Assembly (NCBI RefSeq): GCF_000272475.1
Contig: NZ_AKFJ01000083.1
Span: 84,163-148,162, forward strand
Reading direction: 5' to 3'
Source of the DNA: Novosphingobium sp. Rr 2-17
GTDB taxonomy: Bacteria; Pseudomonadota; Alphaproteobacteria; Sphingomonadales; Sphingomonadaceae
Length of the DNA stretch: 64,000 nucleotides
Translations under genes and position numbers: made by a program
Part shown: piece after piece, positions 24,607-33,068 of the stretch
Position numbering within the stretch: position 1 is the stretch's first letter
Layout: each line of letters begins with the position of its first letter
The notes under the pieces: model-generated
The model's input: only the letters and a program-made list of their open reading frames with translations
Told to the model about the DNA's origin: nothing
Database searches by the model: none

Positions 24607-24942
24607 ATGAAAATTGTCGTATCTGCCGCAGTCTTTGCGGGGCTTTCGCTTGCCGGCTGCGCATCGACCCAAAAGGTGCTTAGCAAAGAGCCGACCGAGG
24701 TGTTCCATTCGGCCAAGAGCCAGAATGAAGTGGCGTTCTGTCTCGCCAACAAGAACAACACCTCGCCGATGGAACGGGATGACGGCTCGAAGGTAGTGCT
24801 GATCAAGAACGGCTATGGCGGCGTTTCATTGGCGTTTTCGGTCTTCAAGGAAGACACCGGCAGCCGGGTCGAATACCGCAAACAGTTCGGCACGATTGGT
24901 GGCATCTGGAAACAATGCATCGGCCTGCAAGACGAGAAATGA
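24607..24942 (+). CDS. Small putative lipoprotein
   Basis: A 111-residue protein with a lipoprotein signal peptide: hydrophobic core and lipobox LAGC (Cys18). The mature part is short and mixed in character, with two further cysteines (FCLANK, KQCIGL) that could form a disulphide. No domain is recognised. GGGGGGACC just before the ATG acts as ribosome-binding site. A clear terminator follows, so the gene forms its own transcript or ends the one starting at 23764. Confidence 0.78.
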   Translation: MKIVVSAAVFAGLSLAGCASTQKVLSKEPTEVFHSAKSQNEVAFCLANKNNTSPMERDDGSKVVLIKNGYGGVSLAFSVFKEDTGSRVEYRKQFGTIGGIWKQCIGLQDEK

Positions 24943-24949
24943 TTTCGGG

Positions 24950-24977
24950 CCGGGGGCGAGAGACCGCCCCCGGTTTT
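24950..24977 (+). terminator. Rho-independent terminator
   Basis: CCGGGGGCG (24950-24958) pairs with CGCCCCCGG (24965-24973) over 9 bp with a 6-base loop, followed directly by TTTT. It starts 8 bp after the lipoprotein stop and also precedes the convergent HIT gene's end. Confidence 0.85.
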
Positions 24978-24984
24978 CACGTGG

Positions 24985-25428
24985 CTACGCGAAGTAGCCT
25001 TTCAGCCAGTCCACCAAAGCGTCCAGTTCTTCGCCTTCCAGCGCTACCGCATGGCCGAGGTCTGGCACTTTGGGCCAACCCACGTCGATGAACTCACGCG
25101 CGTTCGCGGCGTCTTTGGGCCATTCGCGCGCGCCTTCGTAGCGGGGGATGACGTGGAAGTGGACGTGCGGGTCCACCATCATCAGCATCAGGTAGTTGAG
25201 CCGGGCGTAGTCCACCGCAGCGCCCAGCGCACTCTCGATCGCGGCGGTGACTTGCTTCAATTCCGCGTGAGCTTGCGCGGGCAGATCGCCGAAGGCCGTG
25301 GCCTCGCTCTTGGCGACCAGCACCAGCGCGCCCAGCGTCGGCTGTGCGGGCCGGGCCAACACCACCCAATGCGCAAACTCCGCAACGAGGGTCTGGGGGA
25401 AGCCGAACTTCTTGATCGTGTCGTTCAT
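24985..25428 (-). CDS. HIT-family hydrolase
   Basis: A 147-residue protein from the ATG at 25428. The histidine-triad motif appears as HVHFHVIPR (HxHxHxx variant) after NYLMLMMVDP, with supporting WVVLARPAQPTLGALVLV early on. HIT proteins hydrolyse nucleotidyl conjugates (AMP-X, Ap4A, CDP-alcohols). It starts 1 bp after the stop of the CDP-alcohol phosphatidyltransferase gene, so the two are one operon; a role in removing a nucleotidyl intermediate or side product is possible but unproven. Confidence 0.88.
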   Translation of the reverse strand: MNDTIKKFGFPQTLVAEFAHWVVLARPAQPTLGALVLVAKSEATAFGDLPAQAHAELKQVTAAIESALGAAVDYARLNYLMLMMVDPHVHFHVIPRYEGAREWPKDAANAREFIDVGWPKVPDLGHAVALEGEELDALVDWLKGYFA

Positions 25429-25429
25429 G

Positions 25430-26566
25430 TCAGTCCTCGGACAGCCAGGATGTGATCGTGACACCGCGCGCGCGAACGATCCAGGCCTGCACCAGTCGAA
25501 CCGTGTGGACTAGGCAGGACACCGCCGTCCACCAGGCGACCGCGATCAAGCCAAGGTCAGGGCGGGAGAACGCCGTGCCGACGAACAGGATCACCATGTT
25601 CGGGTTGCGGCGTGCAGTGATGAGCCGGAACTGGCTGTCGAAGCGGCGCCACACGTGGATGTGCATCATCCCGTTCTGGCGCATGAACACACCCTCAATC
25701 AGCCGCTGGACCCAGTAGCCGATCTGGATCACGCCTTGGACCCACCAGAACGTCGCTTCGTCGAAGGCGAGACCCCAACTGGCAAGGCCGGTTGCCCAGA
25801 ACCACCACCAGAACGGGGGATGCACCAGGTCCATGCCGTGGTCGAACACGTTGCCCCAGGCGGATGAAGTGATGGTGCAGCGTGCCAGCTTACCGTCCAC
25901 GGTGTCGAGCACCATGAACACCAGCCCTGCCGCCATGCCGAACCAGTAGTAGCCGTAAGCGAACAAAACCGTGGCGATGACGCAGAACGCCGCGCCAACC
26001 GCCGTCACCATATTGGGCGTCACGCCCCATCGGGCGCACACGCGGGTCAACACCAGCGCCCATTCGGGCCACAAGTACTTGGTGAGAACGTCGGTCACGC
26101 CTTTGTAAGCACCGAAATAGCTGGCCCGTTCGATGGCGCGCACGCTGTCGGCCTCAAGCGTCATCAGGAACGGCGTCTCGCGCTTTCGGAGTTGCTTGTT
26201 CTCGATCGTCGGCCCGTCCTCGTAGGCGACGATGGCGAGGCCTTGGTGCGACCCGAGCGGGACGCCAGCGGCCATGGCACTCGCGATCGCCCGGGCTTGC
26301 GCACCGTCACGCGCATACGCCAGAGCAGGCACCCCAGCCAGCGTCAGCACCATGCCGGGCTGGGTGAGGACATGGCGGAACCACGCCGGATCCCAAGCAT
26401 GGGCCGCGCTCGAGAGAATTGCTGGTCCGTCCGGCACAGTGTCCTGCGACGACAGGCCATTGGCGCGCGCAATGCGATCGACTCGCGTTGCGGGGGAAAG
26501 GCCCCAGAGCTGAATGGGATTGTTGCCGACCGTCACGACCGGCAGCGATTGGACTTTATCCACCAT
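25430..26566 (-). CDS. CDP-alcohol phosphatidyltransferase with atypical N-terminal domain
   Basis: A 378-residue protein. The C-terminal part (about 150-378) is a membrane-embedded CDP-alcohol phosphatidyltransferase with the complete signature: Asp221, Asp224-Gly225, Ala228-Arg229, Gly238, Asp242, Asp246. It transfers a phospho-alcohol between CMP and an acceptor alcohol. Residues 1-130 do not resemble a usual member; QLWGLSPATRVDRIAR and WDPAWFRHVLTQPGMVL recall a worn-down version of the nucleotidyltransferase domain fused to this enzyme in bifunctional inositol-phosphate cytidylyltransferase/DIPP synthases, but without its GxG loop. Activity in that half is doubtful. It is divergent from the lipid kinase gene and co-directional with the HIT gene. 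Confidence 0.88.
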   Translation of the reverse strand: MVDKVQSLPVVTVGNNPIQLWGLSPATRVDRIARANGLSSQDTVPDGPAILSSAAHAWDPAWFRHVLTQPGMVLTLAGVPALAYARDGAQARAIASAMAAGVPLGSHQGLAIVAYEDGPTIENKQLRKRETPFLMTLEADSVRAIERASYFGAYKGVTDVLTKYLWPEWALVLTRVCARWGVTPNMVTAVGAAFCVIATVLFAYGYYWFGMAAGLVFMVLDTVDGKLARCTITSSAWGNVFDHGMDLVHPPFWWWFWATGLASWGLAFDEATFWWVQGVIQIGYWVQRLIEGVFMRQNGMMHIHVWRRFDSQFRLITARRNPNMVILFVGTAFSRPDLGLIAVAWWTAVSCLVHTVRLVQAWIVRARGVTITSWLSED

Positions 26567-26738
26567 TCAGGCGCCCTAAGCGGTCCGGTCCGTGCTGGCA
26601 ATCACGTGAAACGGGTAGTGAGGAACTGAAATGTATAGCGACAAATATCCCACCATCGATACAAACGCCACATTTCTGTAACTTTTATGTGTCACCTGCA
26701 CCTTTCGCGTGATTTCTTGGCGGCATCACCCTACATAG

Positions 26739-27785
26739 GTGCCCGTGTCCGGAAAGACGTACCCGTTCGAGACGCTGCCGATCTTCGGTGAGCGCAGCCG
26801 CCAAAGCGAAACGCCGGCCACGCCGGTTCGTCGTGGCCGCGCCGTGCCGCTGGTCGGCATCGTCCGCAATCCGCGCAGTCATCGCAACAAGGGCGTCGCG
26901 CCCGAGATGGCGGATTGCTCCAACATTCTTACCGAAACGCCGCGCACCCGCGAAGATTTGTACGATGTGCTGGCCGAGTTCGCGCGGCGCGGAGTGGACT
27001 ACATCGTGGTCGATGGCGGCGACGGCACCGTGCGTGACGTCTTGTCGTGTGGAGCCGACATCTTCGGCGAGCATTGGCCTACGTTCATCGTCCTGCCCAA
27101 GGGCAAGACCAACGCGCTGGCAGTCGATCTGGGTTTACCCAACCATTGGTCTCTGGCCGAGGCGATGGCTGCCGTGCAAAAAGGCGGGACGATCGCACGC
27201 CGTCCACTGCGCGTGACGGCCGCAGATGACGCCAACCGTTGCCTGCAAGGGTTCGTCCTGGGCACCGGCGCCTTCTCGATCGCGACCGAAGCCGGTCAGG
27301 AAGCCCACCGTCGCGGTGCTTTCAACAGCTTTGCCGTGGGTCTGGCTATTCTATGGACCATGCTGCAAAGCCTATTCGGTCGCGCTGGTAATCCCTGGCG
27401 CAAGAGTACGCCCACTCGGATTGTCGATCGGCGCAGCGGTCGCCCTTTGCCATACCATGGCCCTGGCCGGGACGACGAACGCTACCTGACGATCGCCACC
27501 ACGTTTGAGCGCTTTCCGCTCGGAGCAAAGCCTTTCGGTCGCAACCCTGCGCCCGGCCTTAAGCTGGCCGTGATCGACTGGCCGGTGCGGTGGGTGATCG
27601 CGCTGCTGCCGGCGATGATGTTCGGGTTTCACAACCGTCTGCTTGCCAGCCACGGCGCCCAGCGCTTTCAGGCGAGCGAGATCAACCTCGACATCGGCGG
27701 GACGTTCATCCTCGATGGTGAGGCATTCCCGGCCGGTCGCTACGTGCTGGATGAAGGACCGCAGATCACCTTCGTCGTGCCCTGA
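26739..27785 (+). CDS. Diacylglycerol-kinase-family lipid kinase
   Basis: A 348-residue protein starting at a GTG (26739). The DAGK catalytic core is present: VGIVRNPRSHRNKG near residue 40 (in place of the NPxSG loop), YIVVDGGDGTVRDVL with GGDGT at 93-97, and a C-terminal GTFILDGEAFPAGRYVL typical of DgkB/YegS/sphingosine-kinase-like proteins. The substrate may be diacylglycerol, a sphingoid base or ceramide; a DAGK-like protein is the ceramide kinase (CpgB) of Caulobacter. It is the first gene of a three-gene rightward operon and faces the CDP-alcohol phosphatidyltransferase gene across 172 bp. Confidence 0.86.
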   Translation: MPVSGKTYPFETLPIFGERSRQSETPATPVRRGRAVPLVGIVRNPRSHRNKGVAPEMADCSNILTETPRTREDLYDVLAEFARRGVDYIVVDGGDGTVRDVLSCGADIFGEHWPTFIVLPKGKTNALAVDLGLPNHWSLAEAMAAVQKGGTIARRPLRVTAADDANRCLQGFVLGTGAFSIATEAGQEAHRRGAFNSFAVGLAILWTMLQSLFGRAGNPWRKSTPTRIVDRRSGRPLPYHGPGRDDERYLTIATTFERFPLGAKPFGRNPAPGLKLAVIDWPVRWVIALLPAMMFGFHNRLLASHGAQRFQASEINLDIGGTFILDGEAFPAGRYVLDEGPQITFVVP

Positions 27786-27876
27786 GCGCAATTTTCCGAT
27801 CGAACGACGCTGTACCCTCTTGAACGAGCGCGGCGAAACCCGGATCAGGCGGTATGCGCCAAGACCAATCCCCGAC

Positions 27877-28788
27877 ATGCTAGCTCCCGAAACGCTGGAA
27901 ACGCGCCTGGCCACCGCGCTTGGCCGCGCGGTGGTATTCGAAGTGCGCGCCTTTGCGGAAAAGCTCGGGCGTGAAGCAGGCGCTCTGGCAGTCCTGTTCT
28001 ACGGCTCGAATTTACGCACTGGTGCGCTCGAAGGCGTACTCGATTTCTACGTACTACTTCCGGGGGCGCAGATCGACCGCATCTGGCCGCGCGTCAGTTA
28101 TCACGAATGGACGCCACCGGGGACCAGCGTGATACTGCGCGCCAAAGTGGCGACGATGGCGCTGAATACCTTCCGCGCCGCCGCTGCCGGCGAACTAGTG
28201 GACACCACGATCTGGGCGCGCTTCGTACAGCCGAGCGCGCTAGCTTGGGCGCGCGACGAAGACGCAAGCAGGGCGATCACACCAGCCGTCGCCGGCGCCG
28301 CCCGCACCGCCGCCAGGCTCGCGGTGGCGCTGGGGCCGGTCGTCGGCACGCCGGAGGATTACTGGCGCACGCTGTTCCGCGCCACTTACGCCGCTGAATT
28401 TCGTGTCGAGAAGGCTGGACGCGAGGATTCGATCCTAGCGGTGAACCGCGATCATTTCGATGGCTTGCTGCCGCTGGCGCTGCTGGCCGACGGCATTCCC
28501 TTCACCCGCGCCGAGACGGGGGTGATCCATCCGCAGATGGAACCCCGCATGCGCGCGGCCACGCAAAACTGGTGGAAGCGCCGCCAGCGGCTCGGCAAGC
28601 CCTACAACGTCCTGCGGCTGCTCAAGGCTTCGACGACGTTCGAAGGTGCCGCGCGCTATGCGGCGTGGAAGATCGAGCGACATACCGGCGTACCCGTCGC
28701 GATCACACCCTGGCGCGAGCGCCACCCCGTGCTGGCTGCGCCGGGGGTGCTTTGGCACGTCTGGCGTTCGCGAAAGGCCCGTACATGA
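27877..28788 (+). CDS. Putative Tam41/Mmp37-like cytidylyltransferase
   Basis: A 303-residue protein from the ATG at 27877; the frame is open earlier but that part looks like non-coding shadow of the kinase gene. VLFYGSNLRTGALEGVLDFYVLLP (GS at 43-44, Asp56) matches the nucleotidyltransferase-fold start of Tam41, the mitochondrial-type phosphatidate cytidylyltransferase, whose corresponding sequence as I recall is YGSG followed by DFIF. Later blocks (SYHEWTPPGTSVILRAKVA, DTTIWARFVQPSALAWARD) also fit. If right, it would make a CDP-activated lipid from the product of the kinase gene just upstream. The match is from memory of the family and is moderate; the alternative is an uncharacterised nucleotidyltransferase. 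Confidence 0.55.
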   Translation: MLAPETLETRLATALGRAVVFEVRAFAEKLGREAGALAVLFYGSNLRTGALEGVLDFYVLLPGAQIDRIWPRVSYHEWTPPGTSVILRAKVATMALNTFRAAAAGELVDTTIWARFVQPSALAWARDEDASRAITPAVAGAARTAARLAVALGPVVGTPEDYWRTLFRATYAAEFRVEKAGREDSILAVNRDHFDGLLPLALLADGIPFTRAETGVIHPQMEPRMRAATQNWWKRRQRLGKPYNVLRLLKASTTFEGAARYAAWKIERHTGVPVAITPWRERHPVLAAPGVLWHVWRSRKART

Positions 28789-29549
28789 CCGCCGTGTCCG
28801 TCCTCATCCTCGCCGGTTCCCGAGCGGGCGCGCCAGACCCATTTGCGATGGCCGAAGGAGTGAGCCACAAGGCGCTCATCGAGATCCATGGGCAACCCAT
28901 GCTGGGCCGTGTCGTAGCAGCCTTGCGCGAGGCCGGGATAGCCCGGATCGCCGTTTCCGCCAATGACCCAGCGGTCATGGCACTCGCCCAAACACTGGGC
29001 TGCGAAGTGTTGCCGACCGGCGCCGGCCCCAGCGCCAGCGTGGCGATCGCGCTGGAGACGTTGGGGGCGCCGATGCTCGTCACCACGGCGGACCACGCAT
29101 TGCTGCGGCCCGAATGGGTGCGCGACTTCCTGCGCGACACACCGGACACCAGCGATGTCGCCATCCTGCTCGCCCGCCGCGACGCGATCGAAGCCGCACT
29201 GCCGGGCAGCCGCCGGACGTACTTGCGCTTTGCCGACGGGCAGTGGTCAGGCTGCAACCTGTTCCTGCTGGCAACCACCCAAGCCGGTGCGGCAATCGAG
29301 ACTTGGAAGATGGTGGAGGCCGACCGCAAACGCCCCTGGCGCATCGCCGCGCGGCTGGGGCTGAGCATGTTGGCCCACTATGCGCTGGGCCGCCTGACCT
29401 TGGCAGAAGCGATCGCGCGGCTGGGCCGCAAGATCGGCATCAGCGCCAGCCTAGTAGCCGCGCGAGATGGCCTCGCAGCGGTGGACGTCGACAAAGTGCA
29501 GGACCTGATCGATGTTCGGGCTTTACTGGAACCACCCACCGCCGCCTGA
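28785..29549 (+). CDS. MobA-like nucleotidyltransferase
   Basis: A 254-residue NTP-transferase whose ATG overlaps the upstream stop by 4 bp (ATGA). LILAGSRAGAPDPFAMAEG and HKALIEIHGQPMLGRVVAAL give the nucleotide-binding loop and the invariant lysine (Lys29); VTTADHALLRPEWV supplies the metal-binding aspartate. This branch works on various phospho-substrates (MobA, IspD-like, inositol phosphate). It probably activates the head group for the lipid pathway encoded around it, but a substrate cannot be read from the sequence. A C-terminal extension of about 50 residues (LAEAIARLGRKIGISASLV) is beyond the usual fold. Confidence 0.82.
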   Translation: MTAVSVLILAGSRAGAPDPFAMAEGVSHKALIEIHGQPMLGRVVAALREAGIARIAVSANDPAVMALAQTLGCEVLPTGAGPSASVAIALETLGAPMLVTTADHALLRPEWVRDFLRDTPDTSDVAILLARRDAIEAALPGSRRTYLRFADGQWSGCNLFLLATTQAGAAIETWKMVEADRKRPWRIAARLGLSMLAHYALGRLTLAEAIARLGRKIGISASLVAARDGLAAVDVDKVQDLIDVRALLEPPTAA

Positions 29550-29571
29550 CCCTCGTTACAGATACCGGCGG

Positions 29572-30096
29572 TTACAGATACCGGACGTCGATGTGGATGG
29601 CCTTCACGCCACTGCCCACTTCAACCCCGACTTTGGTGTAGCTTGGCTTGCCCAAATTGAAGATGTTGATCGAAGGGTTGTTCGACATGCCCCCGCCATC
29701 GGTGCTGATGTCGGTCTTGCCACTGCCGTTCACGTCATGCCGGGCAGCCACGCCGTAGACGCCGGGTCCAGGCAGCGGCAGGCAAAAGGTCATCCGCCCA
29801 GCCTTGGCTGGAACCTGTACTCGAGAAAGCCAACGGCCCTTGGCAAGCCAGTCTGCCGCGGTGGCCCGGTAGGTCTGGATGCGCAAGTTCCCTTGCGAGG
29901 ATTTTATACCATCAAGCGTTACCAGGAGCGCTGGCCCCTCTCCTCTGGTGCACTTGCCGAGGTCATTGTGGATTTCATCGCGATACTGCGCCAAGACTGG
30001 ACTAGGGGCGGATAAGCCGACCAACGCGGCTAGGGCGATTGCGGTGGAAGTGCGACCGATAACGGCCATCGATCCCGTGGAACTGGTTTTGGTCAT
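29572..30096 (-). CDS. DUF2141-domain secreted protein
   Basis: A 174-residue protein with a signal peptide (TAIALAALVGLSAPSPVLA) followed by a DUF2141 beta-sandwich: LLVTLDGIKSSQGNLRIQTY, a central CLPLPGPGVYGVAARHDVNG and GGGMSNNPSINIFNLGKPSY. Family members are small periplasmic or cell-surface proteins of unknown role, common in Sphingomonadaceae. A second ATG at 30069 (MAVIGRTS) is an equally likely start. It converges on the nucleotidyltransferase gene with a 22-bp gap. Confidence 0.85.
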   Translation of the reverse strand: MTKTSSTGSMAVIGRTSTAIALAALVGLSAPSPVLAQYRDEIHNDLGKCTRGEGPALLVTLDGIKSSQGNLRIQTYRATAADWLAKGRWLSRVQVPAKAGRMTFCLPLPGPGVYGVAARHDVNGSGKTDISTDGGGMSNNPSINIFNLGKPSYTKVGVEVGSGVKAIHIDVRYL

Positions 30097-30352
30097 CCGG
30101 CATCCGTGTAGAGGGTCGGCGGTATAAGCGCCACGTTCGATGATGGCGCCTCGGCAGGCGCGATCGGCTGCATTTCGTTCATGCCTATCAGCATTAAGCT
30201 TTCCGCACTGAACCGTCAGTGAACTGTGCGATTTTCACGTTCAGGCGTTTGTTCACAGCATGCAGGTGGACAAAGCCCCCCTACGCGCTTGTTACCCCAC
30301 ATCTGGTAGCCTATCCGTACCATTCCCTCCTTAGCCCGAACGATTTACCTCC

Positions 30353-31015
30353 ATGACCATTCCGCTGATTTCTCCCTCCATTCTGTCCGCCGATTTCGCG
30401 CGACTGGGCGAAGAGGTACGCGCCATCGACGAGGCCGGGGCGGACTGGATCCACGTTGACGTAATGGACGGTCATTTCGTGCCGAACATCACGATCGGTC
30501 CGGCGGTGGTCAAGGCGCTGCGCCCGCACACTACCAAAGTATTCGACGTCCATTTGATGATCTCGCCAGTCGATAGTTTCATCTCGGCATTTGCTGAAGC
30601 AGGGGCGGACATCATCACCGTCCACCCCGAAGCAGGCCCCCACGTTCACCGCACGGTGCAGACGATCAAGGGATTGGGCAAGCTGGCCGGCATCTCCCTC
30701 AACCCAGCCACCCCAGCCAAGATGCTGGACTATTTGATCGACGATATCGATCTGGTTCTTATCATGAGTGTGAACCCCGGCTTTGGCGGGCAGAGCTTCA
30801 TTTCCAGCCAATTGCGCAAGATTGAGGCAGTCCGCAAGATGATCGACAAGTCCGGTCGCGACATCCGGCTGGAAGTGGATGGCGGCGTCGATGCCACCAC
30901 TGCACCCTTGTGCGTTTCCGCCGGTGCCGACGTGCTGGTGGCGGGTTCAGCCACGTTCCGGGGCGGCCCTTCCGCTTATGCTGCCAACATCAGGACACTG
31001 AAGGGTCTGACCTGA
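30353..31015 (+). CDS. rpe: Ribulose-phosphate 3-epimerase
   Basis: A 220-residue TIM-barrel enzyme. [17 protein letters not shown] at the start, [17 protein letters not shown] (metal-binding His and Asp), [17 protein letters not shown] and [13 protein letters not shown] with GSATF near the end are all diagnostic. It interconverts ribulose 5-phosphate and xylulose 5-phosphate in the pentose-phosphate pathway. The start 3 bp before the next gene's ATG (TGACCATG) suggests co-transcription with the heparinase-like gene. Full family length. Confidence 0.97.
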   Translation: MTIPLISPSILSADFARLGEEVRAIDEAGADWIHVDVMDGHFVPNITIGPAVVKALRPHTTKVFDVHLMISPVDSFISAFAEAGADIITVHPEAGPHVHRTVQTIKGLGKLAGISLNPATPAKMLDYLIDDIDLVLIMSVNPGFGGQSFISSQLRKIEAVRKMIDKSGRDIRLEVDGGVDATTAPLCVSAGADVLVAGSATFRGGPSAYAANIRTLKGLT

Positions 31016-31017
31016 CC

Positions 31018-32955
31018 ATGAGCGCCGGCTCCCGCCCCGTGGCGATGGCCGGCAACCGGAGTGGGGTCCGGGCGGTTTCGCCAGGGAAGATGGCCGAGGA
31101 GGGCGTATTGGATCACAGCGCGAGCGGACCACAACCCTCAGGGGCGAACGACCCCGCGACGATCGCACCGCTCGCCCTTGACCGGGATGATCGCAGTTCC
31201 AGCGAGCCGGGGATAATCGAGCCAGGGCGTGCTCTGGCACTTGTGGATTTCTCTCCGCCATCCGTCAGTACCGGCGAGCGGCTGATCCGCTTGGCCTATA
31301 GAGTCGGTATTCCCGGCTCGATGTTGAGCGCGCCGATGGGCAAGAAGTCGCGCACTCGGCTGCTGGCGACGGTCAACAACACCCTGCCGGGAAATCGGAC
31401 TGCCGGCACTGCCATTCGCGCCGGGCATTTCCTGGTCCACGGATCTCGGACGCCGGTGGCGCAAGTGGACTATTCCGGCGCGGCGCGTTTGACACCGCCG
31501 CTAGAAAAGTTGGTCCATTCGTTTGCCTGGCTGTCCGACTTGGAAGCCTGCGCCCCGCGCGAGCAAGGTGCGCCCGTGGCCGAGCGCATTTTGCTCGCCT
31601 GGCTGCAAGCGAACCCCAAGCTGCCTTCCAGGCCCGGCAAGGGCCCAGCCTGGAGCCTGGGCAACGCCGGGATGCGACTGATGGCCTGGCTGGTCCATGC
31701 CCCATTGGTGCTCGCAGGGGAGAAATCCGTCCGCACCCGGACCCTGGCCCACATCAACGACACCGCACGCTGGCTGGATCGCCATGTCGGTCGGGCAGAA
31801 GACCGGCTTGCCGAAGTAGCAGGCTGGTGCGGCATCATCGCGGCCGGGCTACTGCTGGCGGAAGGCCGGCCCCGTCGCCTTTATGGTGAGGCCGGATTGC
31901 TGCGCGCGCTGGGCGAGTTGGTGGGTGACGATGGCGGCGTGCTTTCACGCAGCCCCCTGGCGCAGATGGAAGCCATCGCGCTGCTGGTACGCTTGCGTAA
32001 TTGCTACCAAGCCACCCGACGAGATCCGCCCCCCGCCTGCGAGCGTGTGGTCGAGCTGCTCCTCCCGCCGCTGCTGGCGCTGGTTCACGGCGATGGCGGT
32101 TTGGGATCGTGGCAGGGCGGTTGGGCGGTCGAAGCCACTGAACTCGATGCGCTGGTGAAAGCCAGCGGCGTGCGCACGCGACCTTTACGCGACGTGCGCC
32201 AGTGGGGTTACCAACGCGTCGTCGCACACAAGTCCATCCTTCAGTTTGACGCAGCACCACCGCCGATGCCCGCGCAGGCCCGCTGTGGCTGCGCCTCCAC
32301 CCTTGCGTTCGAGCTTTCCCACGGGGTCCACCGCCTGGTCGTCAACTGCGGAGGCGCGGCAGCCGCTGGCGGGATCGTGCCAATCCGGCTGGAGCAAGGC
32401 TTGCGCGCCACTGCCGCCCATTCGACCCTGACCCTCGACGATGCCAACTCCACCGCGATCCTCCTCAACGGCGGCATCGGATCGGGCGTCAACGAAGTAG
32501 CGGTCGATCGCAAGACGCTGCCGCAAGACAATGGCCGCGTCGCCACCCGCCTCGAAGGCAATCACAATGGCTATGTCAGCCGCTATGGCCTGACCCATCA
32601 GCGCATCCTGATCCTGCGCGACGATGGCAGCGAGCTGCGCGGAGAGGACTTGCTGGTGCCCGCCGGTCGCAAGGGCAAGCGCGGCAAAGTGAGCTTCGCC
32701 ATCCGCTTCCACCTCGGACCCGATGTCGATGTCTCGCTGACTGCGGACGGTCAGGGCGCTGGCCTGGCGCTGCCGGATGGATCGTTCTGGCAGTTCCGCT
32801 CAGGCACCAATGGCGAAGGCAGCGAAGTGACGGTCGAGGATTCGCTGTGGGTCGATGGCCAAGGCCGCCCGCAGGCGACGCAGCAGATCGTCATCCAGGG
32901 CCTGCTCTCACGCGGGGGCGGGAACTTCGGCTGGGTGCTCAAGAAGATGAACTGA
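31018..32955 (+). CDS. Heparinase II/III family protein
   Basis: A 645-residue protein from the ATG at 31018. The first 80 residues are low-complexity and probably disordered. Then a helical toroid-like domain (LEKLVHSFAWLSDLEACAP, GNAGMRLMAWLVHAPLVLAGE) leads to a C-terminal beta-rich domain (AFELSHGVHRLVVNCGG, HSTLTLDDANSTAIL, HNGYVSRYGLTHQRILIL), the arrangement of heparinase II/III-type lyases. No signal peptide is apparent, which is common in the alphaproteobacterial branch. The actual substrate is unknown; the rpe - heparinase - purH order is, as I recall, conserved in sphingomonads. Confidence 0.85.
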   Translation: MSAGSRPVAMAGNRSGVRAVSPGKMAEEGVLDHSASGPQPSGANDPATIAPLALDRDDRSSSEPGIIEPGRALALVDFSPPSVSTGERLIRLAYRVGIPGSMLSAPMGKKSRTRLLATVNNTLPGNRTAGTAIRAGHFLVHGSRTPVAQVDYSGAARLTPPLEKLVHSFAWLSDLEACAPREQGAPVAERILLAWLQANPKLPSRPGKGPAWSLGNAGMRLMAWLVHAPLVLAGEKSVRTRTLAHINDTARWLDRHVGRAEDRLAEVAGWCGIIAAGLLLAEGRPRRLYGEAGLLRALGELVGDDGGVLSRSPLAQMEAIALLVRLRNCYQATRRDPPPACERVVELLLPPLLALVHGDGGLGSWQGGWAVEATELDALVKASGVRTRPLRDVRQWGYQRVVAHKSILQFDAAPPPMPAQARCGCASTLAFELSHGVHRLVVNCGGAAAAGGIVPIRLEQGLRATAAHSTLTLDDANSTAILLNGGIGSGVNEVAVDRKTLPQDNGRVATRLEGNHNGYVSRYGLTHQRILILRDDGSELRGEDLLVPAGRKGKRGKVSFAIRFHLGPDVDVSLTADGQGAGLALPDGSFWQFRSGTNGEGSEVTVEDSLWVDGQGRPQATQQIVIQGLLSRGGGNFGWVLKKMN

Positions 32956-32992
32956 GCAGGCCGCGCGAGTGGCGGGGGCCTAACCGGCCTGC
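32956..32992. other. Hairpin between the heparinase-like gene and purH
   Basis: GCAGGCCG directly after the stop pairs perfectly with CGGCCTGC at 32985-32992, loop 21 bases. No T-tract follows, so it may be a weak terminator, a processing site or a leader structure for purH. No purine-riboswitch core could be recognised around it. Confidence 0.35.
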
Positions 32993-33068
32993 CGCACTTG
33001 CCCCGATCCTGCTCCCGGCCTAAGGGCGCGCGCAAACGACGCTCCTTCACGAAAGCCCGAGGCCCGCC

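Noticed and set aside
32956..33068. Purine riboswitch ahead of purH
   Set aside because: A hairpin is present but the conserved three-way-junction bases of purine aptamers could not be found.
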